Shown: positions 35,104 to 44,348, numbered from the stretch's first letter. The stretch: 64,000 nucleotides of DNA from JAZDCZ01 sp046757925 (GCA_046757925.1 JBHHZE010000004.1:1-64000); one strand, 5' to 3'. The notes: generated from the letters alone by a model not told the origin. Translations and numbers: made by a program.

Positions 35104-35880
35104 ATGCAATGTCATGATGCGCGCGCGATCCTGGGACCGGACTTGGGTCCGAGACCGGATTCTGGCAAGACTTCGAGTGCCTTCCAGCACGTGCGGGATT
35201 GCCACGATTGCACGAGTTTCTATGCAGCTCAGCAGGCAATTGCCAACCGCGTGCGCCAGGCTGGAGCTACGATTCTGGCACCGCCGACTGTACGGCAACG
35301 TCTCATGACAGGCTTGGCAGAAGTTGGTGCGGCACGAGATCCGCTGAGGCAGAAACGGAGTGCCAAGTGGATGCTGCTTCCCCTCGGCCTAGTTGCGGCG
35401 GCCGCTGCGGTTGCCGTACTCTCGGTCGGGCTACCGCGCCAAACTTCAGATTTTGCACGGCCTTTCGTGCAGCAGGCCATGGTCGGCCTTTCGAACGACG
35501 TTTCCATCGCCTCGTCCGATGCCGACGAACTGGGCGAGTGGCTGGAGGCCAGGATAGGTTACTACGTGCACATTCCAGCAATCTCTGGCGCCCAGCTCAG
35601 AGGTGGGCGGGTTGCCTCCTTGGGCGGCAGACCAAGCGCCGCCGTGGTCTATTCTATCGACGGGAACTTACTGACCTACTTCGCCATGGCACCCGGCGTA
35701 TCCCTGAACGGCGAGCTGGCGGAGCGGGAAATAGAAACAGCCTCCGCCGACGACTACCAAGTGGCGTTCTGGACCGAACTGGGCGCTGCGAGAGCGGTGG
35801 TTGCACCCATTCCACTGCTCGATGTCGAGGCCGTAGCAGAGGAGTGCCGGAGACAGGCCTCGGCCGAGTCCTCGTCCTAG
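35104..35880 (+). CDS. Zinc-finger anti-sigma-like membrane protein
   Basis: 258 aa. The N-terminus has the zinc-binding anti-sigma signature His29-x3-Cys33-x2-Cys36, with Cys3 nearby. One transmembrane helix at about 89-110 separates it from a 145-residue extracytoplasmic domain without known motif. Such proteins normally hold an ECF sigma factor, but none is encoded nearby, so it may act on a distant sigma factor or have another role. Its TAG and the TAG of the convergent Rieske gene share CTAG. Confidence 0.65.
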   Translation: MQCHDARAILGPDLGPRPDSGKTSSAFQHVRDCHDCTSFYAAQQAIANRVRQAGATILAPPTVRQRLMTGLAEVGAARDPLRQKRSAKWMLLPLGLVAAAAAVAVLSVGLPRQTSDFARPFVQQAMVGLSNDVSIASSDADELGEWLEARIGYYVHIPAISGAQLRGGRVASLGGRPSAAVVYSIDGNLLTYFAMAPGVSLNGELAEREIETASADDYQVAFWTELGAARAVVAPIPLLDVEAVAEECRRQASAESSS

Positions 35881-36206
35881 ACGCTGCGTAGGCGAATCCA
35901 GACCCCCCCATCTTCCTGTTTCACTTCATAACACCCGATCGGTTCCGTAGCGGGCAGTTCCAAAGCGCTTCCGTCACGAATGTCGAACTGAGCACCGTGG
36001 AGACCGCATTCTATTACATAGTCGTCAACCATCTCACCGCCGGACATGGGGAACTCGGCATGGGTACATTGATCTGAAATCGCATACGTCTCGCCATTGA
36101 CCTGGATCAAGCAGATCCGGACGTCTCCACCACATTCTACGCCCAGAGGTATGCCTTCCTCCAGATCGTCCACCGAGGCAACCAGTTCAAACCCGTCATC
36201 CTTCAT
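35877..36206 (-). CDS. Rieske-type [2Fe-2S] ferredoxin of the SUF operon
   Basis: 109 aa from the ATG at 36206; an earlier start would overlap sufU. Rieske cluster ligands Cys47-x-His49 (CTH) and Cys67-x2-His70 (CGLH), in the compact ferredoxin form. Proteins of this type often close SUF operons and may supply electrons for cluster assembly, but the exact role is inferred. 37 bp after sufU; convergent with the anti-sigma-like gene. Confidence 0.88.
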   Translation of the reverse strand: MKDDGFELVASVDDLEEGIPLGVECGGDVRICLIQVNGETYAISDQCTHAEFPMSGGEMVDDYVIECGLHGAQFDIRDGSALELPATEPIGCYEVKQEDGGVWIRLRSV

Positions 36207-36243
36207 TACGCCATCTCTCACAGGTGTGCGGAATACTTGGTGT

Positions 36244-36693
36244 CTATTCAGTTGTAATCGGTTGCGGTTCACCATCGAGCGCCGCCTTTAGCGTGTGCCA
36301 GCTGAGATTCGCACACTTCACGCGCGCTGGAAACTCTCGAACACCTCCGAGTGCGGCCAGTTTACCGAGCGATTTCACAGCGGAGGTGGAGTCGTGCTCG
36401 CCCATAACCATCGAGTGAAACTGACCAAACAGTTTCCGGGCCTCAGCAACGGACTTGCCCCTCACCGACGTCGTCATTAGGGAGGCCGAGGCCTGAGAGA
36501 TGGCACAGCCCGAGCCCTGGAAGCCCACGTCCGCGATGACGCCGTCGTTTACTCTCACATAGACGGTTATCCTGTCGCCACACAAGGGGTTGTCACCGCT
36601 CGCCTCTCGATTGGCGTTGTCGATCACCTTGAAATTGCGTGGGCTACGATTGTGGTCAAGAATGACTTGTTGGTAGAGTTCTCTGACATCCAT
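36244..36693 (-). CDS. sufU: SUF system scaffold / sulfur-transfer protein SufU
   Basis: 149 aa. Zinc-binding/sulfur-relay residues Cys38, Asp40 (NPLCGDR), Cys63 (GSGCAIS) and Cys127 (RVKCANLSWHTL) match SufU, and the insert between Cys63 and Cys127 distinguishes it from IscU. It accepts sulfur from SufS. Three bp separate it from sufS. Confidence 0.95.
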   Translation of the reverse strand: MDVRELYQQVILDHNRSPRNFKVIDNANREASGDNPLCGDRITVYVRVNDGVIADVGFQGSGCAISQASASLMTTSVRGKSVAEARKLFGQFHSMVMGEHDSTSAVKSLGKLAALGGVREFPARVKCANLSWHTLKAALDGEPQPITTE

Positions 36694-36696
36694 ATC

Positions 36697-37959
36697 TTAT
36701 CCGAGAATTGCCCGTGCCTTTTTCACTGCGGCTACAAGAGTATCTATTTCTTGCCGCGTGTTGTACAACGCGAAGGATGCTCGTGCTGTGGCGGGTACAC
36801 CGTAGAAGTCCATGACGGGTTGCGTACAGTGATGACCCGTCCGAATAGCAACGCCCTCCTGATCGACCACCGTGCCTATATCGTGAGCGTGAACGCCGTC
36901 CACGATAAAAGACACAACGCTGGCTTTAGGGTCCGCCTGCCCAATGATTCGCAAGCCGGGGACCGCTGAAAGTTGGGTCGTGGCATATGTCAAAAGATCT
37001 TGCTCGTGTTCATGAATCAACTCCCAGTCCAGACTCGACAAGAAGTCTATTGCAGCCGCGAGGCCCACTGCGCCAGCAATATGCGGAGTCCCCGCCTCGA
37101 ACTTACTCGGTGGGGGCGCATATGTACTCGACTCAAACGACACGCTCCGGATCATATCGCCACCCCCCTGGTAGGGTGGCATCTCGTTCAGCAACTCCTC
37201 ACGTGCATACAGCACTCCCATTCCGGTAGGGCCGAACATCTTGTGGCTCGAAATGCAATAAAAATCGCACTCTATTTCTCGTACATTCACGGGCATGTGC
37301 GGCACCGCTTGAGCACCGTCCACGAGGACCGTCGCCCCTCGCGAGTGTGCCATTTCGCACAGCTGCTTCACCGGATTGATCGTCCCCAGCGAATTTGAGA
37401 CATGGACCAAAGCCACCAGCTTGGTTTTCGAACTCAGGAGCCGCTCAAATTCGCCGAGCAACAATGATCCGGCTTGGTCCATAGGGGCGACCCGCAGTCG
37501 GGCTCCGGTCGCCTCCGACAAAATCTGCCACGGCACAATGTTCGAATGATGTTCCATGGCCGTAACGAGTATTTCATCTTCCGGCCCCATTCTCACGCGA
37601 CCAAAGCTGCCTGCGACCAAGTTGATCGCCTCTGTACAGCCTCTTACAAACACAATCTCATGTGCAGAGCCGGCGTTGATGAACTGCTGGACCTTGACGC
37701 GCGCCCCTTCGTATGCCGCGGTGGCCCGCTCACTGAGTTGGTATACGCCCCGATGAATATTTGCGTTGCCCGTCTCGTAATAGTCCTTGAGAGCCTCGAT
37801 CACGCATCTCGGCTTCTGGCTGGTAGCGGCGTTGTCCAAGTATGCCAACGGCTTACCGCGCACTGACAGCTGCAGTAGCGGAAATTCCTTTCGCACCGCG
37901 GCCACATCCCACGTCTTGCTCGGGGCGGCGTTCGGCACCCGTTGGTCGACTAGCGTCAT
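36697..37959 (-). CDS. sufS: Cysteine desulfurase SufS
   Basis: 420 aa. Type II PLP-dependent desulfurase: the PLP lysine lies in FYCISSHKMFGPTG, and the active-site loop has RTGHHCTQPVMDFY with the catalytic Cys near 375. N-terminal block YLDNAATSQKP. Provides sulfur to SufU. ATGA overlap with sufD upstream. Confidence 0.97.
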   Translation of the reverse strand: MTLVDQRVPNAAPSKTWDVAAVRKEFPLLQLSVRGKPLAYLDNAATSQKPRCVIEALKDYYETGNANIHRGVYQLSERATAAYEGARVKVQQFINAGSAHEIVFVRGCTEAINLVAGSFGRVRMGPEDEILVTAMEHHSNIVPWQILSEATGARLRVAPMDQAGSLLLGEFERLLSSKTKLVALVHVSNSLGTINPVKQLCEMAHSRGATVLVDGAQAVPHMPVNVREIECDFYCISSHKMFGPTGMGVLYAREELLNEMPPYQGGGDMIRSVSFESSTYAPPPSKFEAGTPHIAGAVGLAAAIDFLSSLDWELIHEHEQDLLTYATTQLSAVPGLRIIGQADPKASVVSFIVDGVHAHDIGTVVDQEGVAIRTGHHCTQPVMDFYGVPATARASFALYNTRQEIDTLVAAVKKARAILG

Positions 37960-39299
37960 CGTCCTGAGCCGCTTGCTTTTACACCGGCTTCGAGCCGCTC
38001 ATGCAACAATGCATCGAGCTGCTGTCTGAGACCGTCGATAGCGATTTGGTTCAAGATTTCCACGCCAAATCCATACGTGAGCGTGCTGCGGGCTTCAGCC
38101 GCGCCAAGTCCGCGGCTCTGTAGATAGAAAAGCGCTCTCTCGTCGATCGGTCCAAGCGTAGCACCGTGCGTGCACTTCACGTCGTCCGCATAGATCTCCA
38201 GCTGCGGTTGACTGTCGGCGCGTGCCCGTTCCGAAAGTAACAAGTTGTTGTTCGTTTGCTTTGAGTCTGTTTTTTGCGCATCCGGTCGCACAATAATTCT
38301 GCCCGTGAAAACGCCGCGCGACTGGTCGTCATAGATTCCGTTGAAGTATTCCCAACTATTGCAGTGCGGTTGGGCATGGTCGATGGTAGTGTGATTGTCG
38401 ACGTGCTGGCGACCCGACAGTTGGGAAAGCCCATACAACCTGCACTCTGCTCCTCTACCATCCAAAACCGCATTGATATCGTGACGCGTCAACGCACTAC
38501 CCAGGGCTACAGTTGTCAGCGAATACCAGCTGTCGCGGCGCTGATATGCCTGAGTGGTTGCCGTATGATACGACTGTTCGCTCTCCTGCTGAATGCGATA
38601 GAGATCCAACCGGGCATTTTCCTCGACCACGGCCTCCGTCACGGCATTGGTCCAGTACGTTGCATCAACGGTTCCGACGTACCGCTCAACCACCGTAGCG
38701 GCGGCACCGTTACCGACCACGATGAGCGAACGTGGGTGCACAACCTTTTGTGGCGCCGATGCTAAGAATAGCAGTTGAATTGGCTGTTTCACGACTAGGT
38801 CGTCGGGAACGTAGACAAATGCACCGTCTGACATAAACCCCGTGCTCAGCGCCGTGAATGGATTGTCAGCAGGTTCAGCATACTGTGCAAGATACAGCGT
38901 CACCGGTTCCACCTCGTCCGCCACCGCACCTGCCAGGTCGCTCACTATTACGCCCTCGGGAAGGCCGTCAAGCTGAGATAGCTCCCTCTTGAACCTGCCG
39001 TTCACGAAAACGATCTCATGGCCCGCGACCATGTCCAGACGGTGCGGCAGCAAGTCCGCCCGGGAGAGAAGGATTTCGCCGTCGTCTGGTGCCAGATCAA
39101 ATGGAGTCTTCGCTAGAGCAGACAGGTTCGTAAAACGCCAGCGCTCGTCCCGAGTCGTTGGAAACCCGACACGCTCGAATTGTTCAACCGCCACTTTACG
39201 CAACTTCTGGAGCCATGCCGGCGCATTCGACGCACCATTGTCCAGAAATGTCTTGAAATCGGAAAGATATCTCTTCTTGTCGATCGTAGCCCGCGTCAT
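37956..39299 (-). CDS. sufD: SUF complex subunit SufD
   Basis: 447 aa from the ATG at 39299, which is preceded by AGAGG and lies 12 bp after the sufC stop. An in-frame TTG at 39314 would overlap the sufC stop (TTGA) and is possible. Right-handed beta-helix family, with SufBD marks PHCNSWEYFNGI, QTNNNLLLSERA, CTHGATLGPID and LFYLQSRGLG. Works with SufB and SufC to build and deliver [Fe-S] clusters. Confidence 0.95.
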   Translation of the reverse strand: MTRATIDKKRYLSDFKTFLDNGASNAPAWLQKLRKVAVEQFERVGFPTTRDERWRFTNLSALAKTPFDLAPDDGEILLSRADLLPHRLDMVAGHEIVFVNGRFKRELSQLDGLPEGVIVSDLAGAVADEVEPVTLYLAQYAEPADNPFTALSTGFMSDGAFVYVPDDLVVKQPIQLLFLASAPQKVVHPRSLIVVGNGAAATVVERYVGTVDATYWTNAVTEAVVEENARLDLYRIQQESEQSYHTATTQAYQRRDSWYSLTTVALGSALTRHDINAVLDGRGAECRLYGLSQLSGRQHVDNHTTIDHAQPHCNSWEYFNGIYDDQSRGVFTGRIIVRPDAQKTDSKQTNNNLLLSERARADSQPQLEIYADDVKCTHGATLGPIDERALFYLQSRGLGAAEARSTLTYGFGVEILNQIAIDGLRQQLDALLHERLEAGVKASGSGR

Positions 39300-39310
39300 C
39301 CGTTGCCTCT

Positions 39311-40066
39311 TCAAGCGACCGTCACAGCTTCCCTAATCCAGTCGTACCCTTTGGACTCCAGCTCCAGGGCCAGTTCCTTGCCGCCCGATTTCTCAATGCG
39401 GCCGTTTACTAGCACGTGGACGAAGTCCGGTGTGATGAAATTCAAGAGGCGCTGGTAGTGCGTTACGATGATGGTAGCATTCTCCGGGGTTTGCAGCTTG
39501 TTGACAGCTTCTGCAACCGACTTGAGTGCGTCGATGTCGAGACCCGAGTCTGTTTCGTCCAAGATCGCGAGTTTGGGCTCCAGGACAGCCATCTGCAAAA
39601 TCTCGTTGCGCTTCTTTTCACCGCCTGAGAACCCGTCGTTGACCGGTCGATTCATGAGGTTGTCGTGCCAATCGATGACGCGAAGTTTCTCTTCGAGAAT
39701 CTCTATGAAGTCGATCGCGTCGAGTTCTTCCTTACCCTGGCTCTTCCTGATCGCATTGATGGCCGAGCGCATGAAGTAGGCGTTGGTGATGCCGCGGATC
39801 TCCACCGGGTACTGAAACGCCAAGAATAGACCTGCACGGGCTCGCACCTCTGGTTCAGCATCGAGCAGGTCCAGACCCTGAAAGACAACCTCCCCCTCCG
39901 TGACTTCGTACGCCGGGTGTCCGGCCAGGACTTGGGCTAGCGTGCTCTTTCCGGATGCGTTGGGACCCATGATCGCATGGATCTCTCCCGGTCTCACGAC
40001 GAGATCGATACCCCTCAAGATCTCGGCACCATTAACGCCGGCGTGCAAGTTTCTTATTTCGAGCAT
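39311..40066 (-). CDS. sufC: SUF ATPase SufC
   Basis: 251 aa from the ATG at 40066. Walker A GPNASGKST, signature FSGGEKKRNEIL, Walker B LAILDETDSGLD, and H-loop IIVTHYQRL. ABC-type ATPase that drives SufBD. A longer start is open in the frame but the family begins at MLEIRNLHAG. Starts 4 bp after the sufB stop. Confidence 0.97.
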   Translation of the reverse strand: MLEIRNLHAGVNGAEILRGIDLVVRPGEIHAIMGPNASGKSTLAQVLAGHPAYEVTEGEVVFQGLDLLDAEPEVRARAGLFLAFQYPVEIRGITNAYFMRSAINAIRKSQGKEELDAIDFIEILEEKLRVIDWHDNLMNRPVNDGFSGGEKKRNEILQMAVLEPKLAILDETDSGLDIDALKSVAEAVNKLQTPENATIIVTHYQRLLNFITPDFVHVLVNGRIEKSGGKELALELESKGYDWIREAVTVA

Positions 40067-40070
40067 TAGT

Positions 40071-41513
40071 TTATCCCACACTGCCTTCCAGGCTGATACC
40101 GAGGAGGTTCTGAGCCTCGACGGCAAATTCCATCGGCAGTTCTTTGAAAACTTCCTTACAAAACCCATTGACGACCAACGACACGGCATCCTCTGCTGAA
40201 AGACCGCGTTGCTGGCAATAGAATATTTGATCTTCGCCGATCTTCGATGTGGTTGCCTCGTGCTCCATGGTGGCGGAACTGTTCCGAACATCGATGTATG
40301 GAAACGTGTGAGCACCGCACTTATCTCCGATCAACATCGAATCGCACTGAGAGTAGTTACGCGCACCCGCAGCGCCCTTCATGATCTTGACCTGCCCACG
40401 ATACGTATTCTGACTCTTGCCGGCCGAGATTCCCTTCGAGACAATGGTGCTGCGAGTGTTCTTCCCGATGTGAATCATCTTCGTGCCGGTGTCTGCCTGC
40501 TGGTAATTGTTCGTAACAGCCACCGAGTAGAACTCACCGATAGTGTTGTCACCGCTCAAGAGGCAGCTCGGATACTTCCAGGTGATAGCCGATCCCGTCT
40601 CCACTTGGGTCCAGGAGATCTTTGCGTTGTCACCACGGCAGTCGCCACGTTTTGTCACGAAGTTGTAGATCCCGCCGTTTCCCTCTTCATCCCCTGGATA
40701 CCAATTCTGTACCGTCGAGTACTTGATCTGGGCGTCCTTTAGAGCGATGAGTTCCACCACGGCCGCATGTAGTTGATTCTCGTCCCTCATTGGTGCAGAA
40801 CAACCCTCCAGGTAGCTCACGTACGCTCCCTCGTCTGCAATTATGAGGGTGCGCTCGAATTGACCGGTGGAAGCCGCATTGATTCGGAAGTACGTCGAGA
40901 GTTCCATGGGGCAGCGCGTACCCTTGGGCACGTAGACGAAGGAACCGTCACTAAACACCGCTGAGTTCAACGCCGCAAAGAAGTTGTCGCTGCGAGGCAC
41001 CACCGACCCCAAGTATTGCTGCACCAACTCAGGATACTCCTGAACAGCCTCCGAGAAGGGCAGGAATATCACACCGTGCTCGGCGAGTTTCTCTTTGAAC
41101 GTCGTGGCTACAGAAACGCTGTCGAAGACCGCATCGACCGCCACTCCCGCAAGCTGTTTCTGTTCCGAGATCGGAATCCCCAGCTTCTCGAAGGTCTCGA
41201 GCAGTTTGGGATCTACCTCATCCAGACTCTCGAGCTTGTCCTGTTGCTTCGGTGCTGAGTAGTAGTGAATCGCCTGATAGTCAATCGGATTGTATCTCAC
41301 ATTGGCCCACTCGGGCTCCTTCATATCGACCCAGGCGCGGTATGCCTTCAACCGCCACTCCAATAGCCACTCAGGCTCGTGTTTTTTTTGAGAAATCAGC
41401 CGGACAACGTCCTCATTCAGGCCGGCCGGGACACGATCGGCCTCGATATCCGTACTCCAGCCGTACTTATACGGTTGGCTTACTCTCTGTTCGATCGTAC
41501 TCGCCATCGTCAC
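40071..41513 (-). CDS. sufB: SUF complex subunit SufB
   Basis: 480 aa, full length. Family marks: FFAALNSAVFSDGSFVYVP, YLEGCSAPM, WTQVETGSAITWKYPS, MIHIGKNTRSTIVSKG, SQCDSMLIGD, and the C-terminal EHEATTSKIGEDQIFYCQQRG. Scaffold that assembles the cluster with SufC and SufD. Overlaps the regulator gene by 4 bp (ATGA). Confidence 0.97.
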   Translation of the reverse strand: MTMASTIEQRVSQPYKYGWSTDIEADRVPAGLNEDVVRLISQKKHEPEWLLEWRLKAYRAWVDMKEPEWANVRYNPIDYQAIHYYSAPKQQDKLESLDEVDPKLLETFEKLGIPISEQKQLAGVAVDAVFDSVSVATTFKEKLAEHGVIFLPFSEAVQEYPELVQQYLGSVVPRSDNFFAALNSAVFSDGSFVYVPKGTRCPMELSTYFRINAASTGQFERTLIIADEGAYVSYLEGCSAPMRDENQLHAAVVELIALKDAQIKYSTVQNWYPGDEEGNGGIYNFVTKRGDCRGDNAKISWTQVETGSAITWKYPSCLLSGDNTIGEFYSVAVTNNYQQADTGTKMIHIGKNTRSTIVSKGISAGKSQNTYRGQVKIMKGAAGARNYSQCDSMLIGDKCGAHTFPYIDVRNSSATMEHEATTSKIGEDQIFYCQQRGLSAEDAVSLVVNGFCKEVFKELPMEFAVEAQNLLGISLEGSVG

Positions 41514-42190
41514 CCCTGACCCTGAACCCGAGAGGCAGTCTCCGGGCCAGGGTTCCGGCTAATGGTGTACAAGCAGGCATTACATCCCTCGGGGATATAG
41601 GCCTCCCGCCGTACCTCACTCTGCAAAACATCTTCCAAGAAATCGACTTCCGCCTGGCAGATCTCGGGGAACTGCTCCGCAGCCGACCGCACAGCGCAGT
41701 TGTGTTCAGCCAGCATCAGGGTGTCTTTCTCGGCAGACCAAACGGCCATGAACCCCTGACTGGAAAGCAGCTCCACAAGAGCCTCGACCCGCTTTTCCAG
41801 GCTCGCTCCCCCCAGTTCCGCGCGTATCCGGTCAGAATGGGCCCTAAACCGCTCGGCAAACATGCGCTTGACCGCTTCCCGACCATCGTTCTGCGCGACG
41901 AACGACAGTACGTCGGTCAGCGCACGGTCATACTGAGTTGGAAACAGGGCTTCCCCGTCCCCGCTCAATCGGTAAGCGAAGGTCGGCGCCCCGGTACCCC
42001 TCTGCTCTCGCTCATAATCCACCAAACCCGCGGCTTCGAGTTCCTTGAGATGCCGCCTCACGGCGTTGGCAGAAACACCAAATGAGTCGCCAAGTTCTTT
42101 TGCCGTAATGGGTTGACTCTTCTTGAGGTGCAGAAGAATCTCACCACGAAGACCCTTCTGGCCTGCCAGTCCTGGAGTAATTGAGTTCAT
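41510..42190 (-). CDS. SufR-like [4Fe-4S] transcriptional regulator of the SUF operon
   Basis: 226 aa. Winged helix-turn-helix at about 15-75 (QPITAKELGDSFGVSANAVRRHLKELEAAG). The C-terminal half has four cysteines, Cys165-x12-Cys178 and Cys203-x2-Cys206, ready to bind an Fe-S cluster. SufR proteins repress suf when the cluster is present. Being first in the operon, it should control itself and sufBCDSU. The arrangement of the last two cysteines differs from the classical cyanobacterial SufR. Confidence 0.88.
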   Translation of the reverse strand: MNSITPGLAGQKGLRGEILLHLKKSQPITAKELGDSFGVSANAVRRHLKELEAAGLVDYEREQRGTGAPTFAYRLSGDGEALFPTQYDRALTDVLSFVAQNDGREAVKRMFAERFRAHSDRIRAELGGASLEKRVEALVELLSSQGFMAVWSAEKDTLMLAEHNCAVRSAAEQFPEICQAEVDFLEDVLQSEVRREAYIPEGCNACLYTISRNPGPETASRVQGQG

Positions 42191-42200
42191 GGGGACGCGA

Positions 42201-42229
42201 ATCCTAATCAGTGTCAGTCAGTTATGCAA
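42201..42229 (-). promoter_or_regulatory. Candidate promoter of the SUF operon
   Basis: On the minus strand, TTGCAT (42229-42224) and TAGGAT (42206-42201) are spaced by 17 bp just before the regulator start codon, so the transcript would be nearly leaderless. The same gap holds a direct repeat CGTTAA-CAAAAA-CGTTAA and an AGTT-GCAT-AACT dyad, possible SufR-like binding sites. Matches to consensus are partial. Confidence 0.35.
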
Positions 42230-42388
42230 CTAATTTAACGTTTTTGTTAACGAATGACGAGGGGGTATAGGCTTTCCGCAATCCAGCGCTAAGACGGGGA
42301 CTCCGCCACTCGCTACTGAGGCATTGCCACCGATCGACCAATTCGCCAGTCTTTGATGATAGGGGCCGCATTCCAAGGGGAAGATCCG

Positions 42389-43666
42389 ATGCCAAAGCTT
42401 GCGTCAGGCTGTTGTTTGCTCGTGCTCGCCATCGCTGAAACGGCCTGCTCGTCCGCGCGGACGGAGTGGGCGGGAACCGTGGTGGATAGCGCAGGAGTCA
42501 CTGTGGTATCCAATCCCGCCAAGGGGACATGGACAACCGCCAGCGCCTGGAAGATCGAGGAAGAGACGCGGATAGGCGCCAACGAGGGCGACCCCAACTA
42601 TCAGTTTGGACAGATCGGGTCCATTGCGATCGATTCCGACGGCCAGTTGTTTGTGCTCGACGCCCAAGCGCGAAACGTGAGAGTTTTTACCTCGGACGGG
42701 CGCTACTTGCGGACCATCGGTGGACCCGGCAACGGGCCGGGAGAACTGGGAGCCGGAGCACTCTTCGTATTGCTGGGCCCGGGCGACACACTGTTCGTAC
42801 CGGACCTGCAGAATCGACGCATGAATCGCTACGCGCCCGATGGATCCAGTCAGGGCAGCTTTCCTCTGGAAATCGAACGCGGCCTGCCGCTGGCTTTTAG
42901 AGGCACAGCATCGGGCCTCATCGCCGAACAGATCCGTCCGTTCGGGTTACCCAACCGCCCCACCGCCGATTCTATGGATGTGATCGTGGCGCTGCGACCT
43001 AACGGTTCAACAGACACTCTGATGCAGTTTCTGTCGGGCAGAACTATCAACCTGGGCAGCGATGTGCCCGAGATAAACCTGTATTCGCCCGAAGCAGTGT
43101 GGGACATAACGGACGACGAACAACTCCTGTTCGCCGTGAACGACCAGTACAGAATCGGAATCTACAGCAGGGATGGAGTGCTTGAACGCTTGATCACCAA
43201 GCCGTTGCGGAAAAGGAAAGTTGGTGACCGAGATCAACAAGCCGTGATGAATTTCATGGAGAAGACCTGGAAAGATGCAGGGATTCCACCCCAGGTACTC
43301 CCTCGACTTCGAGACATGGTGCATTTTGGCGAATTCTTTCCCGCCTTCGCCGCCGTGGCTGCCGGGCCCCAACAAACTATCTGGGTACAGCACATCCAGG
43401 TTGCCTCGGACCTAGGCGATGAAGAACTCGAGAATTACAACTTGCTGGAACAAACCGGTGGCGCGGAGTGGGACGTGTTCGACAAAGATGGGAGACTGCT
43501 CGGCGTAGTATCCATGCCACCACGCTTCGCCCCACGTCTCTTCCGTAACAACAAGATTTATGGGGTTTGGCGCGACGAGGTAGACGTACAATACGTCATG
43601 CGCGTAGGTGTCTTGCGACCGGACGAAGAAGATGCCGGAACCGGCCCGCAGGGAGAAGCGGAGTAG
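42389..43666 (+). CDS. Propeller lipoprotein (6-bladed beta-propeller)
   Basis: 425 aa from the ATG at 42389, with AAGGGGA seven bases before it. The N-terminus is a lipoprotein signal: basic start, hydrophobic core LLVLAIAE, then TAC-SSA with the lipidated cysteine. The rest has NHL/6-bladed propeller repeats: FGQIGSIAIDSDGQLFVLDAQARNV split by repeat spacing, with TSDGRYLRTIGGPGNGPGELG. Likely anchored in the outer or inner membrane facing the periplasm. No enzyme site seen. Function unknown. Confidence 0.8.
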   Translation: MPKLASGCCLLVLAIAETACSSARTEWAGTVVDSAGVTVVSNPAKGTWTTASAWKIEEETRIGANEGDPNYQFGQIGSIAIDSDGQLFVLDAQARNVRVFTSDGRYLRTIGGPGNGPGELGAGALFVLLGPGDTLFVPDLQNRRMNRYAPDGSSQGSFPLEIERGLPLAFRGTASGLIAEQIRPFGLPNRPTADSMDVIVALRPNGSTDTLMQFLSGRTINLGSDVPEINLYSPEAVWDITDDEQLLFAVNDQYRIGIYSRDGVLERLITKPLRKRKVGDRDQQAVMNFMEKTWKDAGIPPQVLPRLRDMVHFGEFFPAFAAVAAGPQQTIWVQHIQVASDLGDEELENYNLLEQTGGAEWDVFDKDGRLLGVVSMPPRFAPRLFRNNKIYGVWRDEVDVQYVMRVGVLRPDEEDAGTGPQGEAE

Positions 43667-43670
43667 GGAC

Positions 43671-43721
43671 GGCAACTGATACCAGATTGCCGATCGGCAA
43701 TTCGGATCACTGGCAGTTGTC
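43671..43721. terminator. Nested inverted repeat between convergent genes
   Basis: A perfect 16-bp palindrome ATTGCCGATCGGCAAT (43686-43701) sits between outer arms GGCAACTG (43671-43678) and CAGTTGTC (43714-43721, one mismatch), and CCAG/CTGG arms. It lies between two genes ending face to face, so a bidirectional terminator is likely; there is no T-run. Confidence 0.45.
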
Positions 43722-44306
43722 ATCTCCCCGACGCAAGAGCTCCTCGTAAGCCTCCGGAGTATCGATTCGATCCAGCACCGCCGGGTCAGGCACGGGAACC
43801 TGTGCCACACGCCGTGCGTCAGCTCGTACCACTGCCCGGGCACCCTGATCACCCGGCGTGCTCAAGAGTTCAGCGAACACAGCCCGCCCGAATATGACCG
43901 GATGTCCCCGGCGACCTTCAAATGTGGGAACTACGATCGGCAGCCCAGTATCTCGAAAGCGCCCAACCAAACTTTCCACCGTGGCGTGGTCAATGCGTGG
44001 TAAGTCCACCGGCCATACCACTATCGCCTCAACCGAATGGTTGATACACCACGCGATCGCCGTCCGAATCGACCCGATCGGACCGGACTCGGGCTCCCGA
44101 TTCACCACCACCGTAACTTCAGCTAAGTCATGCTGTGACAAGATCTTGTCAGTCGTGTCACTAACCGCCACGATGCACTTGAGACCCAGGGCAGCGGTAC
44201 TGTCCAAGATATTCTGCAAGAACGTCTTGCCGCGGTATTCGAGCAGGGCCTTCGGCCTACCCATACGAACTGATGCTCCCGCGGCAAGTATTGTGGCAAC
44301 AATCAT
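43707..44306 (-). CDS. MobA/MocA-like nucleotidyltransferase
   Basis: 199 aa from the ATG at 44306; the extra upstream frame is unlike the family. Nucleotidyltransferase fold: LAAGASVRMGRPKALL (the GxxxRMGxPK loop, near 8-22), then NREPESGPIGSIRTAI, WPVDLPRID, and GRRGHPVIF. These match the MobA/MocA-like family that adds a nucleotide to molybdopterin, among other substrates. No molybdopterin genes are nearby, so the substrate is uncertain. Divergent from peptide deformylase, 42 bp apart. Confidence 0.85.
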   Translation of the reverse strand: MIVATILAAGASVRMGRPKALLEYRGKTFLQNILDSTAALGLKCIVAVSDTTDKILSQHDLAEVTVVVNREPESGPIGSIRTAIAWCINHSVEAIVVWPVDLPRIDHATVESLVGRFRDTGLPIVVPTFEGRRGHPVIFGRAVFAELLSTPGDQGARAVVRADARRVAQVPVPDPAVLDRIDTPEAYEELLRRGDDNCQ

Positions 44307-44348
44307 ATCCCTTAAATTGGTCCCCCCTAGATACCAGACGACAAGCAA

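Noticed and set aside
34834..35298. An N-terminal extension of the ABC ATP-binding protein
   Set aside because: The extra 155 residues are unlike any ABC subunit and overlap the promoter region; a good ribosome-binding site precedes the ATG at 34833.
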